A DNA stretch of 64,000 nt, taken from contig JAOMEV010000009.1 in assembly GCA_028346125.1 (NCBI GenBank), positions 1 through 64,000 of the forward strand, read 5' to 3'. Below the pieces are notes generated by a model, which was not told where the DNA came from, did not search any database, and was given only the letters and a program-made list of their open reading frames with translations. The DNA comes from Bacteriovoracales bacterium. GTDB lineage: Bacteria; Bdellovibrionota; Bacteriovoracia; Bacteriovoracales; Bacteriovoracaceae. A program made the position numbers and the translations under genes. Positions 44,978 through 53,172 of this stretch are shown piece after piece. The first letter of the stretch is position 1, and each line of letters starts with the position of its first letter.

Positions 44978-45546
44978 TTATAGGCCTTTTTTAAAAAGTT
45001 AATGAGCAGCTTTTTACCAAAATCTGTCTTTATCGACTCAGGATGAAATTGAAGACCTTCTAAAGGATAACTAATGTGTCTAATACCCATAATAACCCCT
45101 TCTTTAGTTTCTGAAGTGACCTCCAGGCAACTTGGAAGCCCCTCCTTTTGAACAATAAGGGAGTGATAGCGAACGACCTCAAATGGATTCGGTGTTCCTT
45201 TAAAAAGTCCTTTTCCTTTGTGATAAATAGGCGATATTTTACCATGCATAATTTTTTGAGCGCGTATAATTTTGGCCCCAAATGACTGGGCAATGGTCTG
45301 GTGCCCCAAACAAATCCCTAACATTGGAAAATGTTGATGAAATTTTTTAACTAGATCTAAACTAATTCCAGCATCATTCGGGTTTCCTGGTCCAGGAGAA
45401 AGTACAATTGCCTTAGGGCCAATAGATTCAATTTTTTTTAAGGTTATTTTATCATTTCTATAAACTTTTACTTTAAATCCTTCCTCGGCCATGTATTGAA
45501 AAAGGTTAAAAGTAAAAGAATCATAATTATCAATGAGAAGGATCAT
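44974..45546 (-). CDS. trpG: Anthranilate synthase glutamine amidotransferase subunit
   Basis: A 190-residue class I amidotransferase. The nucleophile Cys lies in MLGICLGHQTIAQSFG, with His/Glu in LQFHPESIKT; LIDNYDSFTFNLFQY and LSPGPGNPNDAG are standard. It supplies ammonia to TrpE and overlaps trpE by 4 nt. PabA could be dual function. Confidence 0.94.
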   Translation of the reverse strand: MILLIDNYDSFTFNLFQYMAEEGFKVKVYRNDKITLKKIESIGPKAIVLSPGPGNPNDAGISLDLVKKFHQHFPMLGICLGHQTIAQSFGAKIIRAQKIMHGKISPIYHKGKGLFKGTPNPFEVVRYHSLIVQKEGLPSCLEVTSETKEGVIMGIRHISYPLEGLQFHPESIKTDFGKKLLINFLKKAYK

Positions 45547-47048
45547 TTTTTCTCCTCTATTGAATTTGCTATCATGATCGCCTCTCTTATGGCCTTAGAC
45601 TTATGATAAATTTCTAAATACTCATTTTTGGCCCTCGAGTCTGCAACAATGCCTGCTCCGGCCTGTACAACGCCCTTTTTTCCCTTGACCCTTAAACTCC
45701 TTATATTAATACAGGAATCTAAATTTCCTGAAAAATCATAATAAATTATAGCTCCCCCATAAGCTCCTCTTGGCCCTTTTTCAAGTTTATCAATTATTTC
45801 TAAGGCCTTTATTTTTGGCGCTCCGGAAAGGGTTCCTGCAGGAAAGCAAGAACATAAAGCATCCCATGCTGTTTTATTTCCAGGAAGTTTTCCCTCTACA
45901 TGGCTTACCAAATGCATAACATTTGAAAATCTCTCAACCTCCATAAATTGGGTTACATCTACACTCCCTGCTTTTGCAACTCTTCCAACATCATTTCTAC
46001 CGAGATCAACAAGCATTAGATGTTCGGCCTTTTCTTTCACACTTTGAAGAAGATCTCTTTCAAACTTTTTATCTTGCTCAATTGTCTTCCCACGAGGCCT
46101 TGTTCCAGCAATGGGGCAGGTTTGGATATGACTACCTTGAACCTTAACCAGTCTTTCAGGAGAAGCGCCTAAAAGAACATCGTCTTTTCCCAGAGAGAGA
46201 TAAAAAAGGTATGGAGCAGGACTCGTGGCCCTTAAAGAGCGATAGATAGAAAAAGGATCGGTTTTCAAATCAAACTCAAAACGATCTGAAAGGACACACT
46301 GGAAAATATCCCCTTTCCTGATATGATCCTTAACCACTTTAACTGAATTATTAAAATATTCTTCACCAAAAAGGCCATTTTTTACACTTTTTTCCTCTAA
46401 ATCAAAACTAAAATCTCTAGGACCCTCTTTTTCTTCTTTAGACTCTTGAAAAAGTTTATAATAGAGATTTTCAATATTAGCTTCGGCCCTTTTAAAACCC
46501 TCATCAAAGCCTTCTTCATCTAAAAAAATATTTGAAATAATAATCATTCTATTTTTTGCACGGTCAAAAGCAATCACATCCCTGAAAAGCATGAGTTGGG
46601 CATTATCTTCTAACTGATTTTCATTTTTAGGTCTAAAAGGGAGATCCTCAATAAAATGCACGCATTCATGACCTATAAACCCAATCGCACCGCCACAGAA
46701 AGGAGGAAGCTCGGGAAAAATGAGAGATCTGTATTTTTTTAAATGAAATTTAATAACATCAAAAGGATTTAAATCATTAAAATAGGTGATCGGTTTTTCT
46801 TTTCTTTCAATAGAAACAACATTCCCCTTTATTTTAATTATTTCAAAAGGGTTAATTCCTAGAAAACAATAACGCCCTAATTTCTCTCCTCCCTCCACGC
46901 TTTCAAGAAAAAAAGATTTTTCAGACTTTTTATTCAGCCTTAAAAAAGCAGAAACTGGCGTAAGAGTGTCACAACTGAATTGTTTTGCGATAGGTACTAT
47001 ATTTTCTTTTCTTAATTTTTTCTTTATTTCTTCAATTTTTATTAACAC
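45543..47048 (-). CDS. trpE: Anthranilate synthase component I
   Basis: A 501-residue chorismate-utilising enzyme. The C-terminal catalytic domain has CVLSDRFEFDL, LGASPERLV, PIAGTRPRG, LVDLGRNDVGRVA, PAGTLSGAPKIKALEII and GAGIVADS. The feedback motif LES (in SFFLESVEGG) lies near residue 50, where tryptophan-binding TrpE proteins carry it. The start is GTG with AGGAG 6-7 nt upstream. It is the first gene of trpEGDCFBA-aroF. Confidence 0.95.
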   Translation of the reverse strand: MLIKIEEIKKKLRKENIVPIAKQFSCDTLTPVSAFLRLNKKSEKSFFLESVEGGEKLGRYCFLGINPFEIIKIKGNVVSIERKEKPITYFNDLNPFDVIKFHLKKYRSLIFPELPPFCGGAIGFIGHECVHFIEDLPFRPKNENQLEDNAQLMLFRDVIAFDRAKNRMIIISNIFLDEEGFDEGFKRAEANIENLYYKLFQESKEEKEGPRDFSFDLEEKSVKNGLFGEEYFNNSVKVVKDHIRKGDIFQCVLSDRFEFDLKTDPFSIYRSLRATSPAPYLFYLSLGKDDVLLGASPERLVKVQGSHIQTCPIAGTRPRGKTIEQDKKFERDLLQSVKEKAEHLMLVDLGRNDVGRVAKAGSVDVTQFMEVERFSNVMHLVSHVEGKLPGNKTAWDALCSCFPAGTLSGAPKIKALEIIDKLEKGPRGAYGGAIIYYDFSGNLDSCINIRSLRVKGKKGVVQAGAGIVADSRAKNEYLEIYHKSKAIREAIMIANSIEEKK

Positions 47049-47071
47049 GTTAAACTCCTTTTCCAGGTTAT

Positions 47072-47109
47072 CTAACGGTTAATTAATTTGAGGGGATGTC
47101 AACCGTTAG
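47072..47109 (-). promoter_or_regulatory. Candidate operator/promoter region of the trp operon
   Basis: Perfect 9-bp arms CTAACGGTT (47072-47080) and AACCGTTAG (47101-47109) lie 20 nt apart (29 bp between arm centres, nearly three helical turns). A TTGACA (minus strand, 47097-47102) overlaps one arm. No good -10 at 17 nt was found. A repressor operator or a leader hairpin would both fit. No Trp-codon-rich leader peptide or TRAP-like GAG/UAG triplet run was seen. Confidence 0.45.
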
Positions 47110-47239
47110 TGATCAATAGCATTTCTCTTGCCAGGACCACCAACGCCAATGAAAAAATTTAATATATATAGAAAAGCTTTGCACGATAAAAAAACCTTAT
47201 TAATACTTAAGGCGATTCTAAATAATTTTTTTTTTAAAA

Positions 47240-47665
47240 TCAAGAAGTAATATATTTTATGAGGCTTCTTTTTTTTACGAGTTTATCAATGACATGTTTT
47301 TTTATTTTATCGACGACAAGTTCTTGAGAAAATGGTTTAGCTAAAAAACAACGGCCACCAACTTCTACGGCCTTTTTTATCGTACCCTCATCGAACTCTC
47401 CAGAAATCATAATAACAGAGTCAAGGCTGTGATCCTTTTCCCCTCTAATATAATCTAAAACTTCAAGTCCACTTTTTCTTGGAAGGTTTAAATCAAGAAG
47501 TATAAGCGAGAATTGCTGATTTCTAAGTTTATCTATCGCATAGCTACCATCTTCAGCAACGACAATATTTCTAAAGGCCCCCGTGCTTTTTACATAATCA
47601 GTTAGCAATTCACAGATATCCTCATCGTCATCAACAATAAGGACATCTTCTAATTCCTCCGTCAT
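47240..47665 (-). CDS. Single-domain response regulator
   Basis: A 141-residue receiver with Asp12-14 (VDDDED), phosphoacceptor Asp58 in LLDLNLP, Ser88 in MISGE and Lys110 in AKPF. The ATG at 47665 follows GGGAGGG and is preferred over one nine codons upstream. The closest relative in the window by pattern is the receiver at 26256-26669. No output domain. Confidence 0.88.
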   Translation of the reverse strand: MTEELEDVLIVDDDEDICELLTDYVKSTGAFRNIVVAEDGSYAIDKLRNQQFSLILLDLNLPRKSGLEVLDYIRGEKDHSLDSVIMISGEFDEGTIKKAVEVGGRCFLAKPFSQELVVDKIKKHVIDKLVKKRSLIKYITS

Positions 47666-47786
47666 GGATATCCCTCCCAAATATTTTTCCAAGAAATACT
47701 CCTATTTATTCGGACCAAGACGTAAATTTCTGAAATAAAAATTTGAAAAAAGTATTGATGACCTTTCGGCTTCCCGACTGTTAAGA

Positions 47787-48251
47787 TCAGGAATTTAGAA
47801 AATAACCTTTTTTGAATTGTTCTAAGGTATCTACAAGCTGCTCTAAATGGTTCTTCCCCATTTTTTTTTCAATATTCTTCTCTTTGAGTTCCATTATTTG
47901 CATAAGTTCAAGGGCGTTTTTCTCACCTAATTCTGTTAACTCTAAAGAAAAGGATCGTGCATCTTCTTGGTCTAGAATTCTTTTTAAAAGACCTTTCTCT
48001 TCAAGAAAGGAAAGGTTCTGGCTCATGGCCCCTTTCGAAACCTTGAGTGATTTAAAAATATCCCCAGGGGATATTTTTTTTCTATTATCTTTTATTTTTC
48101 TTCTTTCTAAAAAAAGAGTGATGACAATAAGGGCCTGAAGAAAATTCACTCCCTTTTCCTTTAGAATAAGCTTTATATCCCTAAAGAGAATTTGGTGAAT
48201 TTCATTGAAAAGGTAAATAGGACTCTGCCGCAAATATTGGTCAATTTCCAT
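47787..48251 (-). CDS. MarR-family transcriptional regulator
   Basis: A 154-residue winged-helix protein: SPGDIFKSLKVSKGAMSQNLSFLEEKGLLKRILDQEDARSF-type recognition helix and wing (about residues 62-105). The ends form a helical dimerisation part. Divergent from bioB across 123 bp with a palindrome in between, so it may regulate the biotin genes, itself, or both. Confidence 0.85.
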   Translation of the reverse strand: MEIDQYLRQSPIYLFNEIHQILFRDIKLILKEKGVNFLQALIVITLFLERRKIKDNRKKISPGDIFKSLKVSKGAMSQNLSFLEEKGLLKRILDQEDARSFSLELTELGEKNALELMQIMELKEKNIEKKMGKNHLEQLVDTLEQFKKGYFLNS

Positions 48252-48274
48252 AATAACTGGTTTATAAATGAAAT

Positions 48275-48291
48275 AGTTTAGAAGGTAAACT
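48275..48291. promoter_or_regulatory. Palindrome between the marR-like gene and bioB
   Basis: AGTTTA-GAAGG-TAAACT: 6-bp perfect arms with a 5-bp centre, of a size usual for MarR-family sites. It lies 24 bp upstream of the marR-like start and about 84 bp upstream of bioB. It does not resemble the long-spaced BirA operator. Confidence 0.4.
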
Positions 48292-48374
48292 TCTTTTCCA
48301 AAAACTAATCTTTACCTTTCTTATTTTTTGCTAAAAAATGCAAGGTCTTAAAATTATTGTAATGAGGACAAAAT

Positions 48375-49370
48375 ATGAATTTAAGACATGATTGGACAAT
48401 GGAAGAAATAGAGATGATCTATGACAGGCCTCTGCTAGACCTTATATTCGACGCATCAAAGATTCATAGAGAGAACTTTGATTCTCAAAAAGTTCAAGTA
48501 AGTAGCCTCATTTCCATAAAGACTGGCGGATGCCCTGAAGACTGTAGCTATTGCCCTCAAGCTGCCCGTTACCAGACTGGGGTCAATTCTGAAGGCCTAA
48601 TGAAAACTGAAACTGTTATGAATTTGGCCCAAAAGGCTAAAGATCAGGGGGCCTCACGAGTTTGCTTAGGGGCAGCTTGGCGAGAAGTTAAAGACAATAA
48701 ACAATTTGATCAAGTCCTTGGTATGGTTAAAGGTATTACTGGTATGGGAGTCGAAGTCTGCTGTACCCTCGGAATGTTGACTGAATCTCAGGCCAACAAA
48801 CTAAAAGAAGCAGGTCTTTACGCTTATAATCATAATATCGATACAAGTGAAGATTATTACAAAAGTATTATTTCCACCCGCACCTACGAAGACCGCCTTA
48901 AAACCTTAAAAAATGTTCAAAAGGCAAAAATATCAGTTTGTAGTGGGGGAATCATTGGTATGGGAGAAACAAAAGAAGATCGCCTTGGCATGCTCAAAAC
49001 TCTCAGTAATTTGGCGATTCATCCTGATTCTGTTCCCATTAACACCCTTGTTGCTGTAGAAGGAACCCCTTTGGAAAAGCAAAAGGAAATACCAATCTGG
49101 GACCTTCTTAGAATGATAGCAACCGCTAGAATTATCATGCCTCATTCCATGGTTAGGCTTTCAGCTGGTCGAAATAGCCGGAGCTTTCAAGATCAAGCAC
49201 TTTGTTTCCTAGCAGGGGCCAATTCTATTTTTTCAGGAGAAAAACTGCTTACAACCCCAAACCCTGAATTCAATGAGGATAAAGAACTTTTTGAACTTTT
49301 AGGGCTTAAAGAAACTCCAGCTTTTGAATCTCATCAAAAACAGCAAAACTATGAAACACTAAGGCACTAA
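48375..49370 (+). CDS. bioB: Biotin synthase
   Basis: A 331-residue radical-SAM enzyme inserting sulfur into dethiobiotin. The SAM cluster Cys53/57/60 lie in [41 protein letters not shown] and the Arg in MVRLSAGR are standard. First gene of the bio operon; bioF starts directly after the stop. Confidence 0.96.
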   Translation: MNLRHDWTMEEIEMIYDRPLLDLIFDASKIHRENFDSQKVQVSSLISIKTGGCPEDCSYCPQAARYQTGVNSEGLMKTETVMNLAQKAKDQGASRVCLGAAWREVKDNKQFDQVLGMVKGITGMGVEVCCTLGMLTESQANKLKEAGLYAYNHNIDTSEDYYKSIISTRTYEDRLKTLKNVQKAKISVCSGGIIGMGETKEDRLGMLKTLSNLAIHPDSVPINTLVAVEGTPLEKQKEIPIWDLLRMIATARIIMPHSMVRLSAGRNSRSFQDQALCFLAGANSIFSGEKLLTTPNPEFNEDKELFELLGLKETPAFESHQKQQNYETLRH

Positions 49371-50519
49371 ATGATAAATTCTTTAGAGCAAGATTTTCAT
49401 TCGGCCCTACATAAAAGACGCGAGGAGGGAGTTTTACGAAAGCTGAGACCGATTATCAATCCTTCGGAAAGCGACTTTTTTTCTAACGATTATTTAGGCC
49501 ACGCTCACTCTAATATTCTTAAAGAAAAGATTGAAAACAAGATTAAATATACGCAAAAATCTGGTTCTACAGGCTCAAGACTTCTTTCAGGCAATTCACT
49601 TCTTGCAGAATCTCTTGAAAAAGAAATTGCCGTCTATTTTAAGGCACCAGCGGCCCTTCTTTTCAACTCTGGTTACGACCTGAACATGGGCCTTCTTCCA
49701 GCAATTTCAAATGACCAAGATATCATTCTTATCGACCAAAATGCACATGCATCGTTAAAAAATGGCGCAAAACTAAGCAACGCTAAGACCTATTTTTTCA
49801 GACATAATAATCTAGAGCACCTTCAAAAGAGACTTGAAAACTCATCTGAAAAAGGTAGACATATTTTTGTAATTACAGAATCTGTTTTTTCAATGGATGG
49901 GGATTTGGCCCCCCTTGAAGAACAGGCAGAGCTTTGCCAAAACTTTGGGGCCCACCTCATTGTTGATGAAGCCCATGGTGCTGGAGTTCTCGGAGAAGAG
50001 GGAAAAGGGTTAACTTATAAAAATACTCTAAGGGAAAAGGTTTTTGCTAGAATAATTACTTTTGGTAAGGCCTTTGGTGTCCACGGTGCGGCCCTTTTAG
50101 GAACAGACCTCCTTAAACAATTCCTTGTCAACTTTTGCCACTCATTTATTTATACAACCGCCCTGCCAGAGCACTCACTATTTTCAATAAGAGAGTCTCT
50201 TTATTTCCATAAGGACAATTCAAGAAATAGGGCAAATCTGAAAAAAAATATAGACTTATTCTCAGAGCTCACCGGGCTTGAAGAAGCGTGGCTTTCTCCT
50301 ATTTTTACTTTATTTGCAAAGGAAAACAAAAAACTTAGAGAAATCTCAGACGATTTAAAAAAAGAAAGGTTTGCAATTCTTCCTATTTTTTCTCCGACTG
50401 TACAAAAAGGAAGTGAGCGACTAAGAATTTGCCTTCACTCTTTTAACAAGAGTAATGAAATTACTCGTCTTGCTGATAAGTTAAAAAGCTATTCTTTGAA
50501 AATGGGAGTTTATCAATGA
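49371..50519 (+). CDS. bioF: 8-amino-7-oxononanoate synthase
   Basis: A 382-residue PLP enzyme joining pimeloyl-thioester and alanine. The GSTGSRLLSGN segment, VDEAHGAGVLG (Asp and His near PLP) and TFGKAFGVHGA (PLP Lys) are all present. Its ATG follows the bioB stop immediately, and its stop overlaps bioD by 4 nt (ATGA). Confidence 0.95.
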   Translation: MINSLEQDFHSALHKRREEGVLRKLRPIINPSESDFFSNDYLGHAHSNILKEKIENKIKYTQKSGSTGSRLLSGNSLLAESLEKEIAVYFKAPAALLFNSGYDLNMGLLPAISNDQDIILIDQNAHASLKNGAKLSNAKTYFFRHNNLEHLQKRLENSSEKGRHIFVITESVFSMDGDLAPLEEQAELCQNFGAHLIVDEAHGAGVLGEEGKGLTYKNTLREKVFARIITFGKAFGVHGAALLGTDLLKQFLVNFCHSFIYTTALPEHSLFSIRESLYFHKDNSRNRANLKKNIDLFSELTGLEEAWLSPIFTLFAKENKKLREISDDLKKERFAILPIFSPTVQKGSERLRICLHSFNKSNEITRLADKLKSYSLKMGVYQ

Positions 50520-51208
50520 CAACCTCCCGAGGCCTTTTCGTTACAGGCATAGACACAAATATTGGTAAAACAATTGCTTCAGCAATATTAAAAGAAGCTC
50601 TTAATGCTGATTACTGGAAACCTGTTCAATGCGGAGATCTCGATAACAGTGATACTTTAAAAGTACAGGAACTTACAGAAAATAAAGGAACGATACATCC
50701 TGAAACATATGCTCTTGAAAACCCTCTCTCCCCTCATCAAGCTGCTGAAAGAGAAGGAAAAAAAATATCCATCTCAGATTTTTCTCTTCCTCAATCGAGT
50801 AATTTGATTGTCGTTGAGGGTGCCGGAGGGCTTCTCGTTCCCCTTAACCAAAAAGATACAATTCTTGATTTAATAATGACTTTAAAATTACCCGTTGTTA
50901 TTGTATCCAAAAACTATTTAGGAAGCCTAAATCATACTCTTCTTACCATTGAGGTCCTTAAAAAAAGAAATATCCAAATATTGGGCCTTATTTTTAATGG
51001 CAAGGAAAACTCTGAACTAGAAGAATTCCTTTGCCATAAATCAGGCCTTCCTAAATTATTAAATATCCAAGATGAAAAATATCTTTCAAAAAAAATAATT
51101 AAGAAATATTCTAATAGACTTATAAAACAAGGAGTCATCAATGACATTATCAAACCTCGACAAAGAACTCATTTGGCACCCTTACACCCAGGAAAAACTA
51201 TCTCCTGA
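50516..51208 (+). CDS. bioD: Dethiobiotin synthetase
   Basis: A 230-residue ATP-dependent carboxylase. The P-loop is GIDTNIGKTIASAIL (near the N-terminus), with VEGAGGLLVPL and VSKNYLGSLNHTLLT further on. The last ~22 codons lie inside bioA (68-bp overlap). This tail (RQRTHLAPLHPGK) is probably not conserved, because it comes from a frame that bioA also uses. Confidence 0.92.
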   Translation: MTTSRGLFVTGIDTNIGKTIASAILKEALNADYWKPVQCGDLDNSDTLKVQELTENKGTIHPETYALENPLSPHQAAEREGKKISISDFSLPQSSNLIVVEGAGGLLVPLNQKDTILDLIMTLKLPVVIVSKNYLGSLNHTLLTIEVLKKRNIQILGLIFNGKENSELEEFLCHKSGLPKLLNIQDEKYLSKKIIKKYSNRLIKQGVINDIIKPRQRTHLAPLHPGKTIS

Positions 51209-52436
51209 GTCGCTTCTTATTGAAAAGGCAAAAGGACCATACCTTTATACCAAAGATGGAAGAAAAATATTTGATGCGATATCTTCTTGGTGGGTTAATC
51301 TCCATGGGCACTGCCACCCCTTTATCCAAGAAAAAATTAAGGATCAAATGGAAAATTTTGAGCAAATCCTATTGGCAGGACATACTCATGAAAAAGCAAT
51401 TACGCTTGCAGAAAAACTTCTCAAGAAGTTGCCTCAGGATTTCAAAAAAGTTTTTTATTCAGATAATGGCTCAACTGCAGTCGAAACTGCCCTCAAAATG
51501 GCCCTTCAATACTGGCATAATAAAGGTGAAAGTAAAAAAAGGATCCTTGCTTTTAGAAATGGCTATCACGGAGAAACCTTTGGCGCTATGAGTGTTTCAG
51601 GCCTAGAAGCACAAAAGACCCCTTTTCTCTCTCACCTTTTTAAGGCCGACTTTATACAACCTCCGTTGAAAGGAAGAGTAGACGCCGTTAATAAAAGTGT
51701 CCAAGACTTAAAAAATGAAATTGAAAAAGGAAAGGATATCGCGGCTTTTATTTACGAGCCCATGATACAAGGTGCAGGAGGAATGCTTGTCCACGAAGCA
51801 CAAGGTCTCAATGAACTTATTAAAATCTGTAAAGAAAATGGTATTCTATGTATCGCTGATGAAGTTATGACAGGCTTTGGACGAACAGGAAAACTTTTTG
51901 GCTCTGACCATATGGAGGAAAAACCCCATATTATTTGCTTGGCAAAAGGACTTACTGGGGGAACCCTTCCACTCGCGGTGACTGCCTGTACTCAAGAACT
52001 TTATGAGGCCTTTCTTTCAGAAGACAAAAATAAAGCACTTCTCCACGGCCATTCTTATTCAGGTAATGCCTTAGGTTGTGCTTCTGCAATAGCAAACTTA
52101 GAACTTTTAGACAGACCTGAAACAATTAACCAGATTGAAAATATTGAGAATTTAAACCGCCAATTTAAAGAAAAAATTGAAAAATCTCACCACTACTTAA
52201 AAACAGTACAAGAAGTAAGACATCAAGGAACCGTTATTGCGATAGAGCTAAAAACCAACGAAAAAAGTGGTTATTTTAACCAAGCCGCGAAAAAAATAGG
52301 TCAATATTTCCTAAAAGAAAATATTCTTATACGCCCTTTAGGGAATGTCATCTATCTTGTTCCACCTTATAGCTCGCCTACAGATGAAATCAAATGTACC
52401 TTTAAATGTATTGAAGATTTTTTAGAAACTCTTTAG
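51141..52436 (+). CDS. bioA: Adenosylmethionine-8-amino-7-oxononanoate aminotransferase
   Basis: A 431-residue PLP aminotransferase turning KAPA into DAPA with SAM as amino donor. It starts IWHPYTQ, has YSDNGSTAVETALKMA, ADEVMTGFGRTG and the PLP Lys in LAKGLTGGTLPLA. AAGGAG precedes the ATG, so the start inside bioD is well supported. Confidence 0.95.
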   Translation: MTLSNLDKELIWHPYTQEKLSPESLLIEKAKGPYLYTKDGRKIFDAISSWWVNLHGHCHPFIQEKIKDQMENFEQILLAGHTHEKAITLAEKLLKKLPQDFKKVFYSDNGSTAVETALKMALQYWHNKGESKKRILAFRNGYHGETFGAMSVSGLEAQKTPFLSHLFKADFIQPPLKGRVDAVNKSVQDLKNEIEKGKDIAAFIYEPMIQGAGGMLVHEAQGLNELIKICKENGILCIADEVMTGFGRTGKLFGSDHMEEKPHIICLAKGLTGGTLPLAVTACTQELYEAFLSEDKNKALLHGHSYSGNALGCASAIANLELLDRPETINQIENIENLNRQFKEKIEKSHHYLKTVQEVRHQGTVIAIELKTNEKSGYFNQAAKKIGQYFLKENILIRPLGNVIYLVPPYSSPTDEIKCTFKCIEDFLETL

Positions 52437-52445
52437 GAACTATAA

Positions 52446-53093
52446 ATGAAAACACCAAAAACTGTATTTTCTGAAAAGATTCACTTGGATGGCCTTCTAG
52501 AGGCCATCCTTTCTGACAAAAAACTCCATGCAAGGTGGCTTTATACCCTTAGCTATCTAGAAAATTGTGGGGCAAAAAAAATTGCTAGGTTTCAAATAAT
52601 TTTTAAAGAAAATGTTCCTCTTTTTGTGCTTCAGCATGCTAGTGAGGAATTTCGGCATACCTACTTTATGAAAAAGCAAATTCTTAAATTAGGATTGGAC
52701 CCGGATTTAGATGTTCCTCTTTTGGGAGGAATGAAAGCAAAAAATCTTTTAAACCTCCTCGATGTAAAAATTTTGAAGCTTCTAAAACAAGAAAAAGTTG
52801 TTGAAAAAGAACAACTTTGCTACTTTGCCTATCTACTTACAACTTTTGCAATAGAAAAGCGGGCAGAAAACCTTTACAACTCCTATCAAGAGAAGTTAAC
52901 CCAACATAACTCTAAGGTTTCTATAAAATCCATCATTAAAGAAGAAGAAAACCACCTTGAGGAAATGGAATTAAAATTGAAAGATTATCCTATTTTATGG
53001 AATCTTAGAAAAAAAGTTGTAGAAATAGAATCAGGTATTTTTTCACAATTTTTAAATGGACTCTTTAAAGAAATTCTTCCACTAAATTACTAA
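52446..53093 (+). CDS. Ferritin-like putative di-iron protein in the biotin operon
   Basis: A 215-residue, all-helical protein beginning 9 bp after bioA with AGGA overlapping the bioA stop. Four helices carry a ferritin-like ligand pattern: Glu39 (LYTLSYLEN), Glu68-x-x-His71 (SEEFRHTYF), Glu137/Glu141 (FAIEKRAENL) and Glu167-x-x-His170 (KEEENHLEEM). I do not recognise a named biotin gene of this type. No bioC, bioH, bioI, bioG, bioZ or bioW is present here, so a role in pimeloyl-chain supply or fatty-acid oxidation is a reasonable hypothesis. Co-transcription supports a biotin-linked function; the chemistry is unproven. Confidence 0.6.
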   Translation: MKTPKTVFSEKIHLDGLLEAILSDKKLHARWLYTLSYLENCGAKKIARFQIIFKENVPLFVLQHASEEFRHTYFMKKQILKLGLDPDLDVPLLGGMKAKNLLNLLDVKILKLLKQEKVVEKEQLCYFAYLLTTFAIEKRAENLYNSYQEKLTQHNSKVSIKSIIKEEENHLEEMELKLKDYPILWNLRKKVVEIESGIFSQFLNGLFKEILPLNY

Positions 53094-53172
53094 GTTATTA
53101 ACTTCTCCACAAAATAATTTTGTCTATGATATCCTTAAATTAAGAGCATCTCTTTCCAAAGGATTTTTATAT

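Noticed and set aside
47049-47239. Attenuator with a Trp leader peptide upstream of trpE
   Set aside because: I found no short frame with consecutive Trp codons and ribosome-binding site; only the inverted repeat remains.
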